Positions 1 to 6,053 are shown, numbered from the stretch's first letter. The stretch is 10,930 nt of DNA from UMGS1474 sp050946775 (GCA_050946775.1 JBMNVL010000066.1:1-10930); one strand, 5' to 3'. The notes: generated by a model from the letters alone, not told the origin. A program made the numbers and translations.

Positions 1-37
1 TGGCCCCCACCGGGCGACACGCCGCATAAGCGGCGTT

Positions 38-100
38 ATCCCCCAGTCTCGACGGCCGTCTTCGCGTCCGTCGATCCAGCCCCCTTTAGGCAAGGGGGCC
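38..100 (-). repeat. 63-bp dispersed repeat, copy 1 (inverted relative to copy 2)
   Basis: This stretch is identical over 63 of 63 bases to the reverse complement of 5980-6042. Read on the minus strand it begins with a CCCCCTT/AAGGGGG hairpin, then GGCTG, then a second hairpin with TCGACGG/CCGTCGA arms, then GACTGGGGG. An ATG frame on the minus strand (start at 132) runs through it without a good ribosome binding site and is not called as a gene. I see no dnaN in the window. The rest of 1-155 holds only a small GCCGC/GCGGC hairpin (21-34) and one copy of a GCGCAAACCGGCG motif (111-127). Confidence 0.85.
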
Positions 101-167
101 TTGCGGTTATCGCCGGTTTGCGCGAATCCCATTTTTGTTCTCTTCTCTATCTATCTATTCTTTGTGA

Positions 168-198
168 TAGTCGTCGTAGTAGTAGGGGCGGTGGAAAC
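168..198 (-). other. Probable basal unwinding element of oriC (DnaA box, GC spacer, DnaA-trios)
   Basis: On the minus strand the order is GTTTCCACC (198-190, 6/9 to TTATCCACA), GCCC (189-186), then six triplets CTA CTA CTA CGA CGA CTA (185-168). This matches the layout described for the Bacillus subtilis basal unwinding system, where a DnaA box is followed by a short GC-rich spacer and repeated trinucleotides that guide a DnaA filament onto one strand. It also sits in the equivalent place, just downstream of dnaA. The DNA beyond it on the minus strand (about 135-167) is purine-rich and AT-leaning, as expected for the first melted segment. The position and order are seen; the function is inferred. 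Confidence 0.6.
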
Positions 199-395
199 GG
201 GGGAAAACCCCGTTTAGCCCCGTGGCGGCGGCGAAATAAGGCAAAAGAGAGCGGCGGAAAGGTCTGCGGAAAATACCAGAATAAATTTTGAAAAATCCGG
301 CGGTGTTTCCACAAAATTTTCCCGGTGGACGATTTGGTGAAAGGGGTGTGAAAAGGTGGAAGAAAATTTGAAAGACTTCCACCCTTTCCACCGGG
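190..395. other. oriC: Putative oriC: cluster of degenerate DnaA boxes downstream of dnaA
   Basis: Several 9-mers with a TTCCAC- or TTTCAC-like core lie in this gene-free interval. On the plus strand: 305-313 GTTTCCACA (7/9 to TTATCCACA), 375-383 ACTTCCACC and 384-392 CTTTCCACC. On the minus strand: 190-198 GTTTCCACC, 324-332 TCGTCCACC, 347-355 CTTTTCACA and 355-363 TCTTCCACC. Individually most are weak, but seven in about 200 bases directly after dnaA is notable. An AT-rich patch (about 268-296) lies among them. A 90-residue frame crossing this region is not a gene. In Firmicutes oriC is often split between the dnaA leader and the dnaA-dnaN gap; here both places carry boxes. Confidence 0.55.
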
Positions 396-423
396 AAAAC
401 CGCGGGAAAGTTTCGGGGAAAAC

Positions 424-1773
424 TCAACCCTCGCCGACGTTTTTGATGATATCCTGCACCTGCGCCTTGACGGTGGGGTTGTCGTGGATCAGCTTTTCGG
501 TCTTGCGGACGTTGTAAACCACGGTGGAGTGGTCGCGGTTGCCGAAATGCTTGCCGATGTCGTTCATCGACAGGCCGATGACCGAACGCACCGCGTAAAT
601 GGCCAGCTGCCGCGCCCGGGCGATGGTGGCGTCCCGTTTGTCCGAGCGGATGTCCTCGGCGGTGACGTTCATGGTACGGGCGACCTCCTCGATGATCCGG
701 TCGATGACCACCTCCACCGGCGGGTTGTCGCTTTGGATATCCCGGATGGCGGCCTGTGCCATGGTTATGGTCGCCCTCTCCCCGGTCAGGCTCGACTGCG
801 CCTGCAGCCGCTTGATGGCGCCCTCAAGCTGGCGCACGTTGTTTTTCAGCTGGCCGGCGATGAAGGCGGCGACGTCGTCCTCGATGTCGATATCGAACAG
901 CCGGGCCTTGCGCTTGATGATGGCGATGCGGGTTTCGAGATCCGGGGGCTGGATGTCGGCCAGAAGACCCATCTCGAACCGGCTGCGCAGCCGGTCCTCC
1001 AGAGTGGCGATGTCCTTGGGCGGACGGTCGCTGGTCAGCACGATCTGCTTGTTGGCCTGGTGCAGCGTCTCAAAGGTATGGAAAAACTCCTCCTGCGTCG
1101 CTTCCCGGCCGCTTAAAAACTGGATATCGTCCACCAGCAGAATGTCCACCTGCCGGTATTTGGCGCGGAATTCCGCCGTGGCGGTGGCCGATTTGTTCCG
1201 GCTGGGCATCGATTCGATGAACTCGTTGACCATGTCCTCGCCCTTGGTGTAGAGGATCTTCATCTCGGGATGGGAACGGGCGATTTCGTTGCAGATGGCG
1301 TACATCAGGTGGGTTTTGCCCAGTCCCGATCCGCCGTAGATGAACAGGGGGTTGTACATCCCGGCGGGATTTTTCGCCACCGCCTGCGCCGCCGCGTGGG
1401 CGTATTTGTTGGACGAGCCGACGATGAAGTTTTCAAACGAGTACTCGTAGTTGACGTCCCCGCGATAAAGATTCATCGCGTCGGGAAGATCGCCGTCGTC
1501 CTCGTCCTCGCTCTTTTCGGCCTCGACCACCCGCACGTCGGGGATCAGCGGCAGACCCAGCACGTTTTCCATGGCGGACTGCAGCCGGTCGGCGTAGTTG
1601 TCGAGAATGATCCGGCGGTTAAAATCGTTGTTGACGAACAGGACCATCCGGTCCTTTTCGATGCTGTGGGGCTGAATGCCGACGATCCAGGTCTTGATGG
1701 CGACTTCGGTGATATCGGGCATCCCGCGCAGGTAGTCGACCACGGCTTCCCACGCTTCGGTTATGTTTTTCAT
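424..1773 (-). CDS. dnaA: Chromosomal replication initiator protein DnaA
   Basis: DnaA binds DnaA boxes at oriC, forms an ATP-dependent filament, melts the origin and loads the helicase. The 449-residue product is of normal family length. Domain I covers about 1-80, followed by an acidic linker (about 84-98). The AAA+ core holds Walker A GGSGLGKTH (147-155), Walker B ILLVDD (211-216), TSDR (247-250) and the arginine-rich RLRSRF (261-266); NNVRQLEG (311-318) carries the sensor-2 arginine. Domain IV ends with the DNA-binding signature GNRDHSTVVYNVRKTEKL (411-428). I chose the ATG at 1771-1773 because AGAAAGGA lies just upstream; the open frame continues to 2103, but that extension has no family similarity and crosses the promoter. 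It is transcribed away from rpmH. No obvious terminator follows it. dnaN, its usual downstream partner, is not within the window. Confidence 0.98.
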   Translation of the reverse strand: MKNITEAWEAVVDYLRGMPDITEVAIKTWIVGIQPHSIEKDRMVLFVNNDFNRRIILDNYADRLQSAMENVLGLPLIPDVRVVEAEKSEDEDDGDLPDAMNLYRGDVNYEYSFENFIVGSSNKYAHAAAQAVAKNPAGMYNPLFIYGGSGLGKTHLMYAICNEIARSHPEMKILYTKGEDMVNEFIESMPSRNKSATATAEFRAKYRQVDILLVDDIQFLSGREATQEEFFHTFETLHQANKQIVLTSDRPPKDIATLEDRLRSRFEMGLLADIQPPDLETRIAIIKRKARLFDIDIEDDVAAFIAGQLKNNVRQLEGAIKRLQAQSSLTGERATITMAQAAIRDIQSDNPPVEVVIDRIIEEVARTMNVTAEDIRSDKRDATIARARQLAIYAVRSVIGLSMNDIGKHFGNRDHSTVVYNVRKTEKLIHDNPTVKAQVQDIIKNVGEG

Positions 1774-1813
1774 GGATGAATTCCTTTCTGTAATGAAGTA
1801 AAATACAGAACAT

Positions 1814-1822
1814 TTGTCCACA
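1814..1822 (+). promoter_or_regulatory. DnaA box in the dnaA leader
   Basis: TTGTCCACA differs from the consensus TTATCCACA at one position. It lies between the dnaA promoter and start codon, a common place for DnaA autoregulation and for the upstream half of a bipartite Firmicutes oriC. It is the best single DnaA box I see in the window. Confidence 0.7.
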
Positions 1823-1850
1823 TAAAGAAAGGAGACGAAAAAGGAGAACC

Positions 1851-1880
1851 TATATATGGATATGGGGGTATCCATATATA
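1851..1880. promoter_or_regulatory. Perfect 12-bp inverted repeat at the dnaA transcription start
   Basis: TATATATGGATA and TATCCATATATA flank a 6-base spacer (TGGGGG). The repeat begins 4 bases past the -10 box of the dnaA promoter, so it covers the expected start site and the first bases of the mRNA. It could be a repressor operator or a 5'-end stem-loop of the transcript. It lacks a following T-run on the minus strand, so it is not a normal terminator. Confidence 0.7.
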
Positions 1881-1884
1881 CTAT

Positions 1885-1913
1885 ATTATACCATATTTTT
1901 TTAGGGTTGGCAA
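1885..1913 (-). promoter_or_regulatory. SigA-type promoter of dnaA
   Basis: On the minus strand, TTGCCA (1913-1908) and TATAAT (1890-1885) are separated by 17 bases, with TGG just before the -10 giving an extended -10. The predicted start near 1878 gives a leader of roughly 105 bases containing the palindrome, a DnaA box and the ribosome binding site. Confidence 0.8.
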
Positions 1914-2150
1914 TAGGGTTTTTCGTTTTATTTGGCTTTTTTGCCGTTTGGCGGTGATTTGGAGGTAAAAGACGAAAATCATCCCCGACGGCGATTTGCC
2001 CGCTTTCCGGGGCAAATACGGCGATATGCGGGAAAGAGCGGATTTTCAGGTGTGTGCGGGACGAAAGGAAGACGGGGCGGCCGGAACGCTCTCCGCCTCG
2101 CATATCTCACCAAATTGTGCAAACCGGCGGCACCGCAGGGGTAGCGTTTG

Positions 2151-2254
2151 CGGGCACCGCAAACGGAGAATATCATCCGTCCGCGGGATGACGCAGGAAA
2201 AAGATCCTTCGCTTCGCTCAGGATGACACCGCAACAAAAAGGAGGGTCATCCTG
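2151..2254 (+). repeat. Direct repeat, copy 1 (about 104 bp)
   Basis: It starts CGGGCACCGCAAACGGA and ends GAGGGTCATCCTG. It matches 2350-2455 with a few substitutions and a 2-base indel. The middle contains GGATGACGCAGGAAAAAG followed by ATCCTTCGCTTCGCTC, a type of sequence common in intergenic regions of gut Clostridia (recalled, not checked). Confidence 0.85.
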
Positions 2255-2303
2255 GGCAACATTTTCGACCGCGCCCGGTGGGCGATACAGGGAGAAAATG
2301 GTG

Positions 2304-2361
2304 GGCGCCGCGGTCGGCGACCGGTGAGCGCGAAGGCGCACACCGAAGCCGGGCACCGCAA
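2304..2361 (+). repeat. 58-bp inverted repeat, left arm
   Basis: It pairs with 2629-2686 in the opposite orientation with 56 of 58 bases matching. It begins GGCGCCGCGGTCGGCGA and overlaps the start of the second direct-repeat copy. Confidence 0.85.
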
Positions 2362-2455
2362 ACGGAGGATATCTCATCCGCCCGCGGGATGACGCAGGAA
2401 AAAGATCCTTCGCTTCGCTCAGGATGACACCGCAACGAAAAAGAGGGTCATCCTG
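2350..2455 (+). repeat. Direct repeat, copy 2 (about 106 bp)
   Basis: This is the second copy of the unit at 2151-2254. It is immediately followed by an inverted ATCCTGAGGAGC...GACGAAGGATC segment (2450-2477), so the unit is flanked by its own partial reverse complement. Confidence 0.85.
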
Positions 2456-2510
2456 AGGAGCATAGCGACGAAGGATCTTTCCTGAACAAACTTGTGGCGG
2501 GCAAACATGG

Positions 2511-2556
2511 CTCCCTCTGACGAGGGAGCTGTCGAGCGCAGCGAGACTGAGGGAGA
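2511..2556 (+). repeat. Double-hairpin dispersed element
   Basis: A CTCCCTC/GAGGGAG hairpin is followed by CTGTCGAG, a short loop, then CGAGACTGAGGGAG. The order (stem, GCTG, second stem, GACTG, G-rich end) is the same as in the 63-bp repeats at 38-100 and 5980-6042, although the stem sequences differ. Confidence 0.65.
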
Positions 2557-2628
2557 GATAACGAGAACGGCGATAGTCCCTCTCTCCCTCCGTCTTTCGC
2601 CTGACGGCGAAATCCACCTCAGGCCCTC

Positions 2629-2686
2629 TTGCGGTGCCCGGCTCCGGTGTGCGCCTTCGCGCTCACCGATCGCCGACCGCGGCGCC
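2629..2686 (-). repeat. 58-bp inverted repeat, right arm
   Basis: Reverse-complement partner of 2304-2361 with two mismatches. It sits within a CTCCCTC-type repeat whose expected halves (ending near 2620 and resuming near 2740) appear split, as if this block inserted into it. Confidence 0.85.
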
Positions 2687-2876
2687 AGCTTTTTGCTCGC
2701 TGCATCCGCCACTGGCGGCGCTCGCAAACGCTGCCCGTCAGAGGGAGGCATCCCCACCCCGCCAAATGGTGCACATCCGCGCCACAACATCTTGTAGGAT
2801 GGCCGCGGCCAACCACAACGCGAAGAAAAAAATCCCCCAAAAATCCGGCCGGCGGGTATTTTTTGGCAAAATGCTG

Positions 2877-2906
2877 TTGACTTTTTCGTTTTTTGTGGTA
2901 TATAAT
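2877..2906 (+). promoter_or_regulatory. SigA-type promoter of the rpmH operon
   Basis: TTGACT (2877-2882) and TATAAT (2901-2906) are separated by 18 bases in an AT-rich stretch. The start site would fall near 2913, giving a leader of about 60 bases before rpmH. Confidence 0.85.
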
Positions 2907-2972
2907 ATATCCTCGCAAGGCTATGACTGCCTGACATTTCGGGATCAAGGTTATCCGAAAGGAGGATGACAC

Positions 2973-3107
2973 ATGCTTCGTACCTATCAACCGAAAAAAC
3001 GGCATCGGAAAATGGAACATGGCTTCCGTAAAAGAATGGCGACGGCCAACGGCCGCAAGGTTCTGGCTCGCAGAAGAGCAAAGGGTAGAGCACGCCTGAC
3101 CTATTGA
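2973..3107 (+). CDS. rpmH: 50S ribosomal protein L34
   Basis: A 44-residue, strongly basic protein with the typical L34 start MLRTYQPKKRHRK and the conserved HGFRKRM and NGRKVLARRRAKGR segments. It is part of the large ribosomal subunit. The ribosome binding site AAAGGAGG (2958-2965) is 7 to 8 bases before the ATG. It is the first gene of the cluster and is followed, before rnpA, by a terminator-like hairpin. Length and sequence are normal for the family. Confidence 0.98.
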   Translation: MLRTYQPKKRHRKMEHGFRKRMATANGRKVLARRRAKGRARLTY

Positions 3108-3112
3108 GAAAG

Positions 3113-3137
3113 AGCCACCTTTGTGTGGCTTTTTTTT
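3113..3137 (+). terminator. Hairpin with T-run between rpmH and rnpA
   Basis: AGCCAC (3113-3118) pairs with GTGGCT (3125-3130) across a 6-base loop, followed by eight T residues (3130-3137). It lies 5 bases after the rpmH stop. It probably ends most transcripts there, so abundant L34 mRNA is made and only a fraction reads on into rnpA; no separate rnpA promoter is apparent in the 22 bases left. Confidence 0.8.
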
Positions 3138-3159
3138 GTAGCGTGACAAGGAGGCTTCC

Positions 3160-3495
3160 ATGGCGGCGTTCACGGTGATCAAGGAAAACCGGGATTTCCA
3201 GTATATCTACCGCAAAGGGCAGACCCAGGTCCATCCCTGTCTGGTCACCTATCTGCGGTGCACCCGGCGCCCGGTCACCCGGGTGGGGATCACCACCGGC
3301 AAAAAGATCGGCGGCGCGGTGCAGCGCAACCGCTGCCGGCGGATCATCCGGGAAGCCTACCGTTCCCTTATGCCCCAAGTCCGGGGCGGATTTGACATCG
3401 TGTTCGTCGCCCGCGGGCGGACGGTGGGAAGCAAATCCACCGACATCGCCCGGGTGATGGAGGAGCATCTGCGGCAAGGCGGGGTGATCGGATGA
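3160..3495 (+). CDS. rnpA: Ribonuclease P protein component
   Basis: The protein subunit of RNase P, which binds the catalytic RNA and helps cleave the 5' leader of precursor tRNAs. The 111-residue product shows the family pattern: an aromatic patch with F13 and Y15 near the start (RDFQYIYRKG), then the RNR signature KKIGGAVQRNRCRRIIREAYR (K48 to R68, with R56-N57-R58 and R60/R61). AAGGAGG (3148-3154) lies 5 bases before the ATG. Its stop overlaps the start of yidD by ATGA (3492-3495), which suggests translational coupling. The RNA subunit is not in the window. Confidence 0.97.
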   Translation: MAAFTVIKENRDFQYIYRKGQTQVHPCLVTYLRCTRRPVTRVGITTGKKIGGAVQRNRCRRIIREAYRSLMPQVRGGFDIVFVARGRTVGSKSTDIARVMEEHLRQGGVIG

Positions 3496-3716
3496 GACGG
3501 CTGCTGATCGGCATGGTCCGGTTTTATCAGCGGGCGATCTCGCCGCTGAAGCCCTCCTGCTGCCGGTTTACCCCCACCTGCTCGGAATACGCGATCGAGG
3601 CCATTGGCCGATTCGGCGCCCTCAAAGGCGGCGCGCTGGCGTTGTGGCGGATTTTGCGCTGCAACCCCTGGGGCGGATCGGGATACGATCCCGTCCCCGA
3701 AAAGAAAAAACGGTGA
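3492..3716 (+). CDS. yidD: Membrane protein insertion efficiency factor YidD
   Basis: A 74-residue protein of the YidD family (formerly DUF37), a small membrane-associated factor thought to help YidC-dependent insertion. The hallmark cysteine segment PSCCRFTPTCSEYA (21-34) and the terminal CNPWGGSGYDPVP (57-69) are both present. The N-terminal MRRLLIGMVRFYQRAISP forms the usual amphipathic helix. It overlaps rnpA by 4 bases and precedes yidC by 43 bases, the standard order. Confidence 0.96.
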   Translation: MRRLLIGMVRFYQRAISPLKPSCCRFTPTCSEYAIEAIGRFGALKGGALALWRILRCNPWGGSGYDPVPEKKKR

Positions 3717-3759
3717 GAATTCCCCTCTTTCCCGACCTCATCGGCTATCGGAGGTATGT

Positions 3760-4926
3760 ATGAGCCAAATTTTTGACGTGATCGCCATACCGCTGGGCTA
3801 CGTGCTGCGGTTTATCTATTCGCTGATCCCCAACTATTTCGTCACCATTTTCCTGTTCACCCTGATCATCCGGGCGGCGATGTTTCCGCTGTCCCTCAAA
3901 TCCCAAAAGGCGACCGCCGAGCGGGCCAAACTGGCGCCCAGGATCGAGCGGCTGCAGAAAAAGTACGGCCAGGACCGCCAGAAGCTGCAGCAAAAGCAGC
4001 AGGAGCTGTACCAGAAGAACAACGTCAGCATGACCGGCGGCTGTCTGCCGATGCTGGTGTCGATGATCGTCCTCTTCGGCGTCATCTCGGCGATCTACAA
4101 GCCGCTGACCTACCTGCATCCCCTGCCCACCGAGGTGGTCGAGGCCAGCGTCGCCGCCGTGACCACCGAGGACAAAAAAGCCGATCCCGACAAGTACACC
4201 AAGGCCGAGCTGGCCGGGTACTACGGCGAGATGCGGATGCTCAACAAGCTGGACGAAAACGAGGCCGACATCAAAAAGGCCATCGCCGGCAAGGGCTTTG
4301 ACGCCGACAAGTATTTCGGCGAGATGAAGGACCTCAAGGACAACCAGTTCAAGCTCTTCGGCATCAGTATGCTCAACAACCCCTGGAACGACGACGGCTT
4401 CAAGGGGATCAACTGGCTGTGGCTGATCCCGCTGCTGTCGGGTCTGACGGCGGTGGCGTCGGCGCTGATCTCGATGCACTTCACCAACATGGCGCAGGGA
4501 ACGAAACAGCCCGGCCAGGGCTGCACCAGCGGGGTGATGATCGCCTTCATGCCGCTGTTCTCGGTCTACATCGCCTTCATCGTGCCGGCCGGCGTCGGCT
4601 TTTACTGGATCTGCTCCAACGTGATCGCCTGCGTGCAGACGGTCATCCTCAACAACATCTACAACCCCGCCAAGATCCGGGCCGAGGCTGAGGCGGAATA
4701 CGCCGAGCGCCGCCGGCAGAAGGCGGAGGACAAAAAGCGGCTGGCCGAGGCCCGGCGCAAGGAGCAGTCGGAACAGGCCAAGGCGCTCAACGAGCAGCAA
4801 AAATCCGGCAAAAAACCGCCCGAAAAGCCCAAAAAGGAAACCGCTCCCGCCGGGGAAGAGGCCGGGCGGACGCCCGACGGCGTCCCCGAAGAGGCGGCAC
4901 AAACCGACGAAAACACCCAAGCGTGA
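3760..4926 (+). CDS. yidC: Membrane protein insertase YidC/Oxa1 family
   Basis: Inserts and folds membrane proteins, alone or with SecYEG. The 388-residue product starts with a hydrophobic segment (about 8-34) and has the conserved arginine of the hydrophilic groove at R38 in IIRAAMFPLSLKSQK. A charged coiled-coil hairpin follows (about 52-88), then membrane segments at about 95-115, 217-240 and 258-300, with FYWICSN (281-287) matching the usual YW motif. A polar insertion of roughly 100 residues (about 115-215), rich in Lys, Asp and Glu, lies between the second and third membrane parts and is longer than in Bacillus SpoIIIJ. There is no lipoprotein cysteine start. The tail from about 305 is Lys/Glu-rich and disordered. 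GGAGG (3750-3754) fits the ATG at 3760; an ATG at 3756 is too close and out of frame, and the upstream in-frame extension overlaps yidD. Confidence 0.95.
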   Translation: MSQIFDVIAIPLGYVLRFIYSLIPNYFVTIFLFTLIIRAAMFPLSLKSQKATAERAKLAPRIERLQKKYGQDRQKLQQKQQELYQKNNVSMTGGCLPMLVSMIVLFGVISAIYKPLTYLHPLPTEVVEASVAAVTTEDKKADPDKYTKAELAGYYGEMRMLNKLDENEADIKKAIAGKGFDADKYFGEMKDLKDNQFKLFGISMLNNPWNDDGFKGINWLWLIPLLSGLTAVASALISMHFTNMAQGTKQPGQGCTSGVMIAFMPLFSVYIAFIVPAGVGFYWICSNVIACVQTVILNNIYNPAKIRAEAEAEYAERRRQKAEDKKRLAEARRKEQSEQAKALNEQQKSGKKPPEKPKKETAPAGEEAGRTPDGVPEEAAQTDENTQA

Positions 4927-4948
4927 ACGATAGAAAGGAAGAGCCATT

Positions 4949-5839
4949 TTGACAAAGCAATACGAGGCGCAAGCCAATACCATTGAGGAAGCGGTCGCCC
5001 AGGCCGCCGCGGCGCTGGGCCGGCCGGCCGACGAGCTGACCGTCGAGGTGCTGCAGGAGCCGCAGAAGAAGACGCTGGGTCTGTTCGGCGGCGCGCAGGC
5101 GATCGTGCGGGTCAGCTACGAGGAGAACCGTTCGGCCGCCGAGGTCGCCCGGGAATACCTCGTCACCCTGCTGCGGGATATGGGGCTGGCCGAGCCGGTC
5201 GTCACCCTGTCCGAGGAAGAGGAAACCTGCCGGATGACGGTCGAGGGCGAGGATCTGGGCTTCATCATCGGCCGCCGGGGCGATACCCTCGATGCGCTGC
5301 AGTATCTGGTCAGTCTGGTCGCCAACCGCGCCCACGGGGACGAGTATCTGCGGGTGACCATCGACGTGGGCGATTACCGGGAAAAACGCCAGCAGGCGCT
5401 GGTCGATCTGGCTCACCGGATGGGCAAAAAGGCGTCCAAGAGCGGCCGCAAGCAGTCGCTGGAGCCGATGAATCCCTACGAGCGGCGGATCGTGCATACC
5501 GCCGTGCAGGACGTCGAGGGCGCCACCTCCTGGAGCGTGGGCAGCGAGCCGCACCGCCACGTGGTGATCGGCCCGTCGGACGACAACCCCAACAAGAGCC
5601 GGAGCCGTTCCGGCTCCCGCCGTCCCCGTGCGAACGGCGAGAGCGCCGGCGCCGGTCAGCACCGCGGCGAGCGTCCCGCCCGGGATCGCCGCCGGGACGA
5701 GGTGCCCCAGCGCCCGCCCCGTCAGGTGCGGGAGTTCATCCCCCGCAGCAACCCCACCGCCGCCGCGGACGATACCCCGCTGAAAACCGAATCCGAGACC
5801 GAAACCACCGCCACCCTCTACGGGCGGATCGATCTGTAA
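4949..5839 (+). CDS. jag: RNA-binding protein Jag/KhpB (Jag_N, KH and R3H domains)
   Basis: A KhpB/Jag-type protein, a regulator linked to cell elongation and division that binds RNA, often with KhpA. In the 296 residues I see the Jag_N domain (about 3-57, including KKTLGLFGG), a KH domain with GxxG motif IIGRRGDTL (106-114) in FIIGRRGDTLDALQYLVSL, and an R3H domain (about 147-208) with the R-x-x-x-H core RRIVH (179-183). After 210 comes a low-complexity tail, first Arg/Ser-rich, then acidic and Thr/Glu-rich. It starts with TTG, supported by AGAAAGGAAG (4932-4941) at the right distance and the match of the first residues to the domain. It is the last gene of the operon and has a strong terminator 2 bases after the stop. 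Confidence 0.94.
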   Translation: MTKQYEAQANTIEEAVAQAAAALGRPADELTVEVLQEPQKKTLGLFGGAQAIVRVSYEENRSAAEVAREYLVTLLRDMGLAEPVVTLSEEEETCRMTVEGEDLGFIIGRRGDTLDALQYLVSLVANRAHGDEYLRVTIDVGDYREKRQQALVDLAHRMGKKASKSGRKQSLEPMNPYERRIVHTAVQDVEGATSWSVGSEPHRHVVIGPSDDNPNKSRSRSGSRRPRANGESAGAGQHRGERPARDRRRDEVPQRPPRQVREFIPRSNPTAAADDTPLKTESETETTATLYGRIDL

Positions 5840-5840
5840 G

Positions 5841-5870
5841 AAAAACCCCCGCCGACCGGCGGGGGTTTTT
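5841..5870 (+). terminator. Terminator of the rpmH-jag operon
   Basis: CCCCCGCC (5846-5853) and GGCGGGGG (5858-5865) form an 8-bp GC stem around GACC, followed by five T residues. An A-run precedes it. It lies directly after the jag stop codon. Confidence 0.93.
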
Positions 5871-5940
5871 AGATGTTAGATGTTAGATGTTAGATGTTAG
5901 ACGGTAGATGTTAGACGGTAGACGTTAGACGGTAGACGCC
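5871..5940. repeat. Heptamer tandem array, 10 units
   Basis: Exactly ten 7-base units run without gaps from the last T of the jag terminator: AGATGTT four times, then AGACGGT, AGATGTT, AGACGGT, AGACGTT, AGACGGT and AGACGCC. The left end is uniform and the right end diverged. It is non-coding. Confidence 0.95.
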
Positions 5941-5979
5941 TACCCGCCGAATTGCGCCAACCGGCGGCGGGCAAAACTT

Positions 5980-6042
5980 GGCCCCCTTGCCTAAAGGGGG
6001 CTGGATCGACGGACGCGAAGACGGCCGTCGAGACTGGGGGAT
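5980..6042 (+). repeat. 63-bp dispersed repeat, copy 2
   Basis: Identical to the reverse complement of 38-100. CCCCCTT/AAGGGGG is followed by GGCTGGA, TCGACGG and its partner CCGTCGA, then GACTGGGGG. The G-rich end can pair with the opening C-run as an alternative fold. It lies between the heptamer array and another hairpin-rich repeat. Confidence 0.9.
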
Positions 6043-6053
6043 TGTTTGGTAAA

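Larger units (their letters stand above)
2000..2820. repeat. Gene-free mosaic of dispersed repeats between dnaA and rpmH
   Basis: I find no credible gene in about 1.1 kb between the dnaA promoter and the rpmH promoter. The open frames here run through repeats on both strands, lack good ribosome binding sites and resemble no protein family. The interval contains a direct duplication (2151-2254 and 2350-2455), a 58-bp inverted pair (2304-2361 and 2629-2686), three copies of a GGATCCTTCG-type sequence associated with GGATGACA/TCATCCTG (2201-2227, 2402-2428 and inverted at 2448-2482), and a double-hairpin element (2511-2556). Sequence from about 2574 to 2750 looks like another CTCCCTC-type repeat interrupted by other repeat material. 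Confidence 0.8.

Noticed and set aside
1..132. Start of dnaN at the left edge
   Set aside because: The only minus-strand ATG frame (from 132) translates the 63-bp repeat and does not resemble the DnaN N-terminus.
155..427. 90-residue minus-strand frame after dnaA
   Set aside because: It crosses the DnaA-box cluster and trio-like element, lacks a ribosome binding site and resembles no protein; it overlaps the dnaA stop.
484..1779. Plus-strand frames of 169-217 residues opposite dnaA
   Set aside because: Shadows of dnaA caused by GC-rich codons; His/Asp/Val-rich translations with no family pattern.
1774..2103. Longer dnaA start giving a 559-residue protein
   Set aside because: The extension covers the promoter, palindrome and DnaA box, shows no DnaA similarity, and the internal ATG at 1773 has a good ribosome binding site and the expected family N-terminus.
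2034..2617. Small protein genes in the dnaA-rpmH gap
   Set aside because: All frames translate repeat DNA, on both strands, with no ribosome binding sites.
2419..3477. 352-residue minus-strand frame
   Set aside because: It runs antisense to rpmH and rnpA and through repeats, across two promoters; no domain signature.
3745..4983. 412-residue minus-strand frame opposite yidC
   Set aside because: Antisense shadow of a clear yidC, with Leu/Val/Gly/Asp/His-biased composition.
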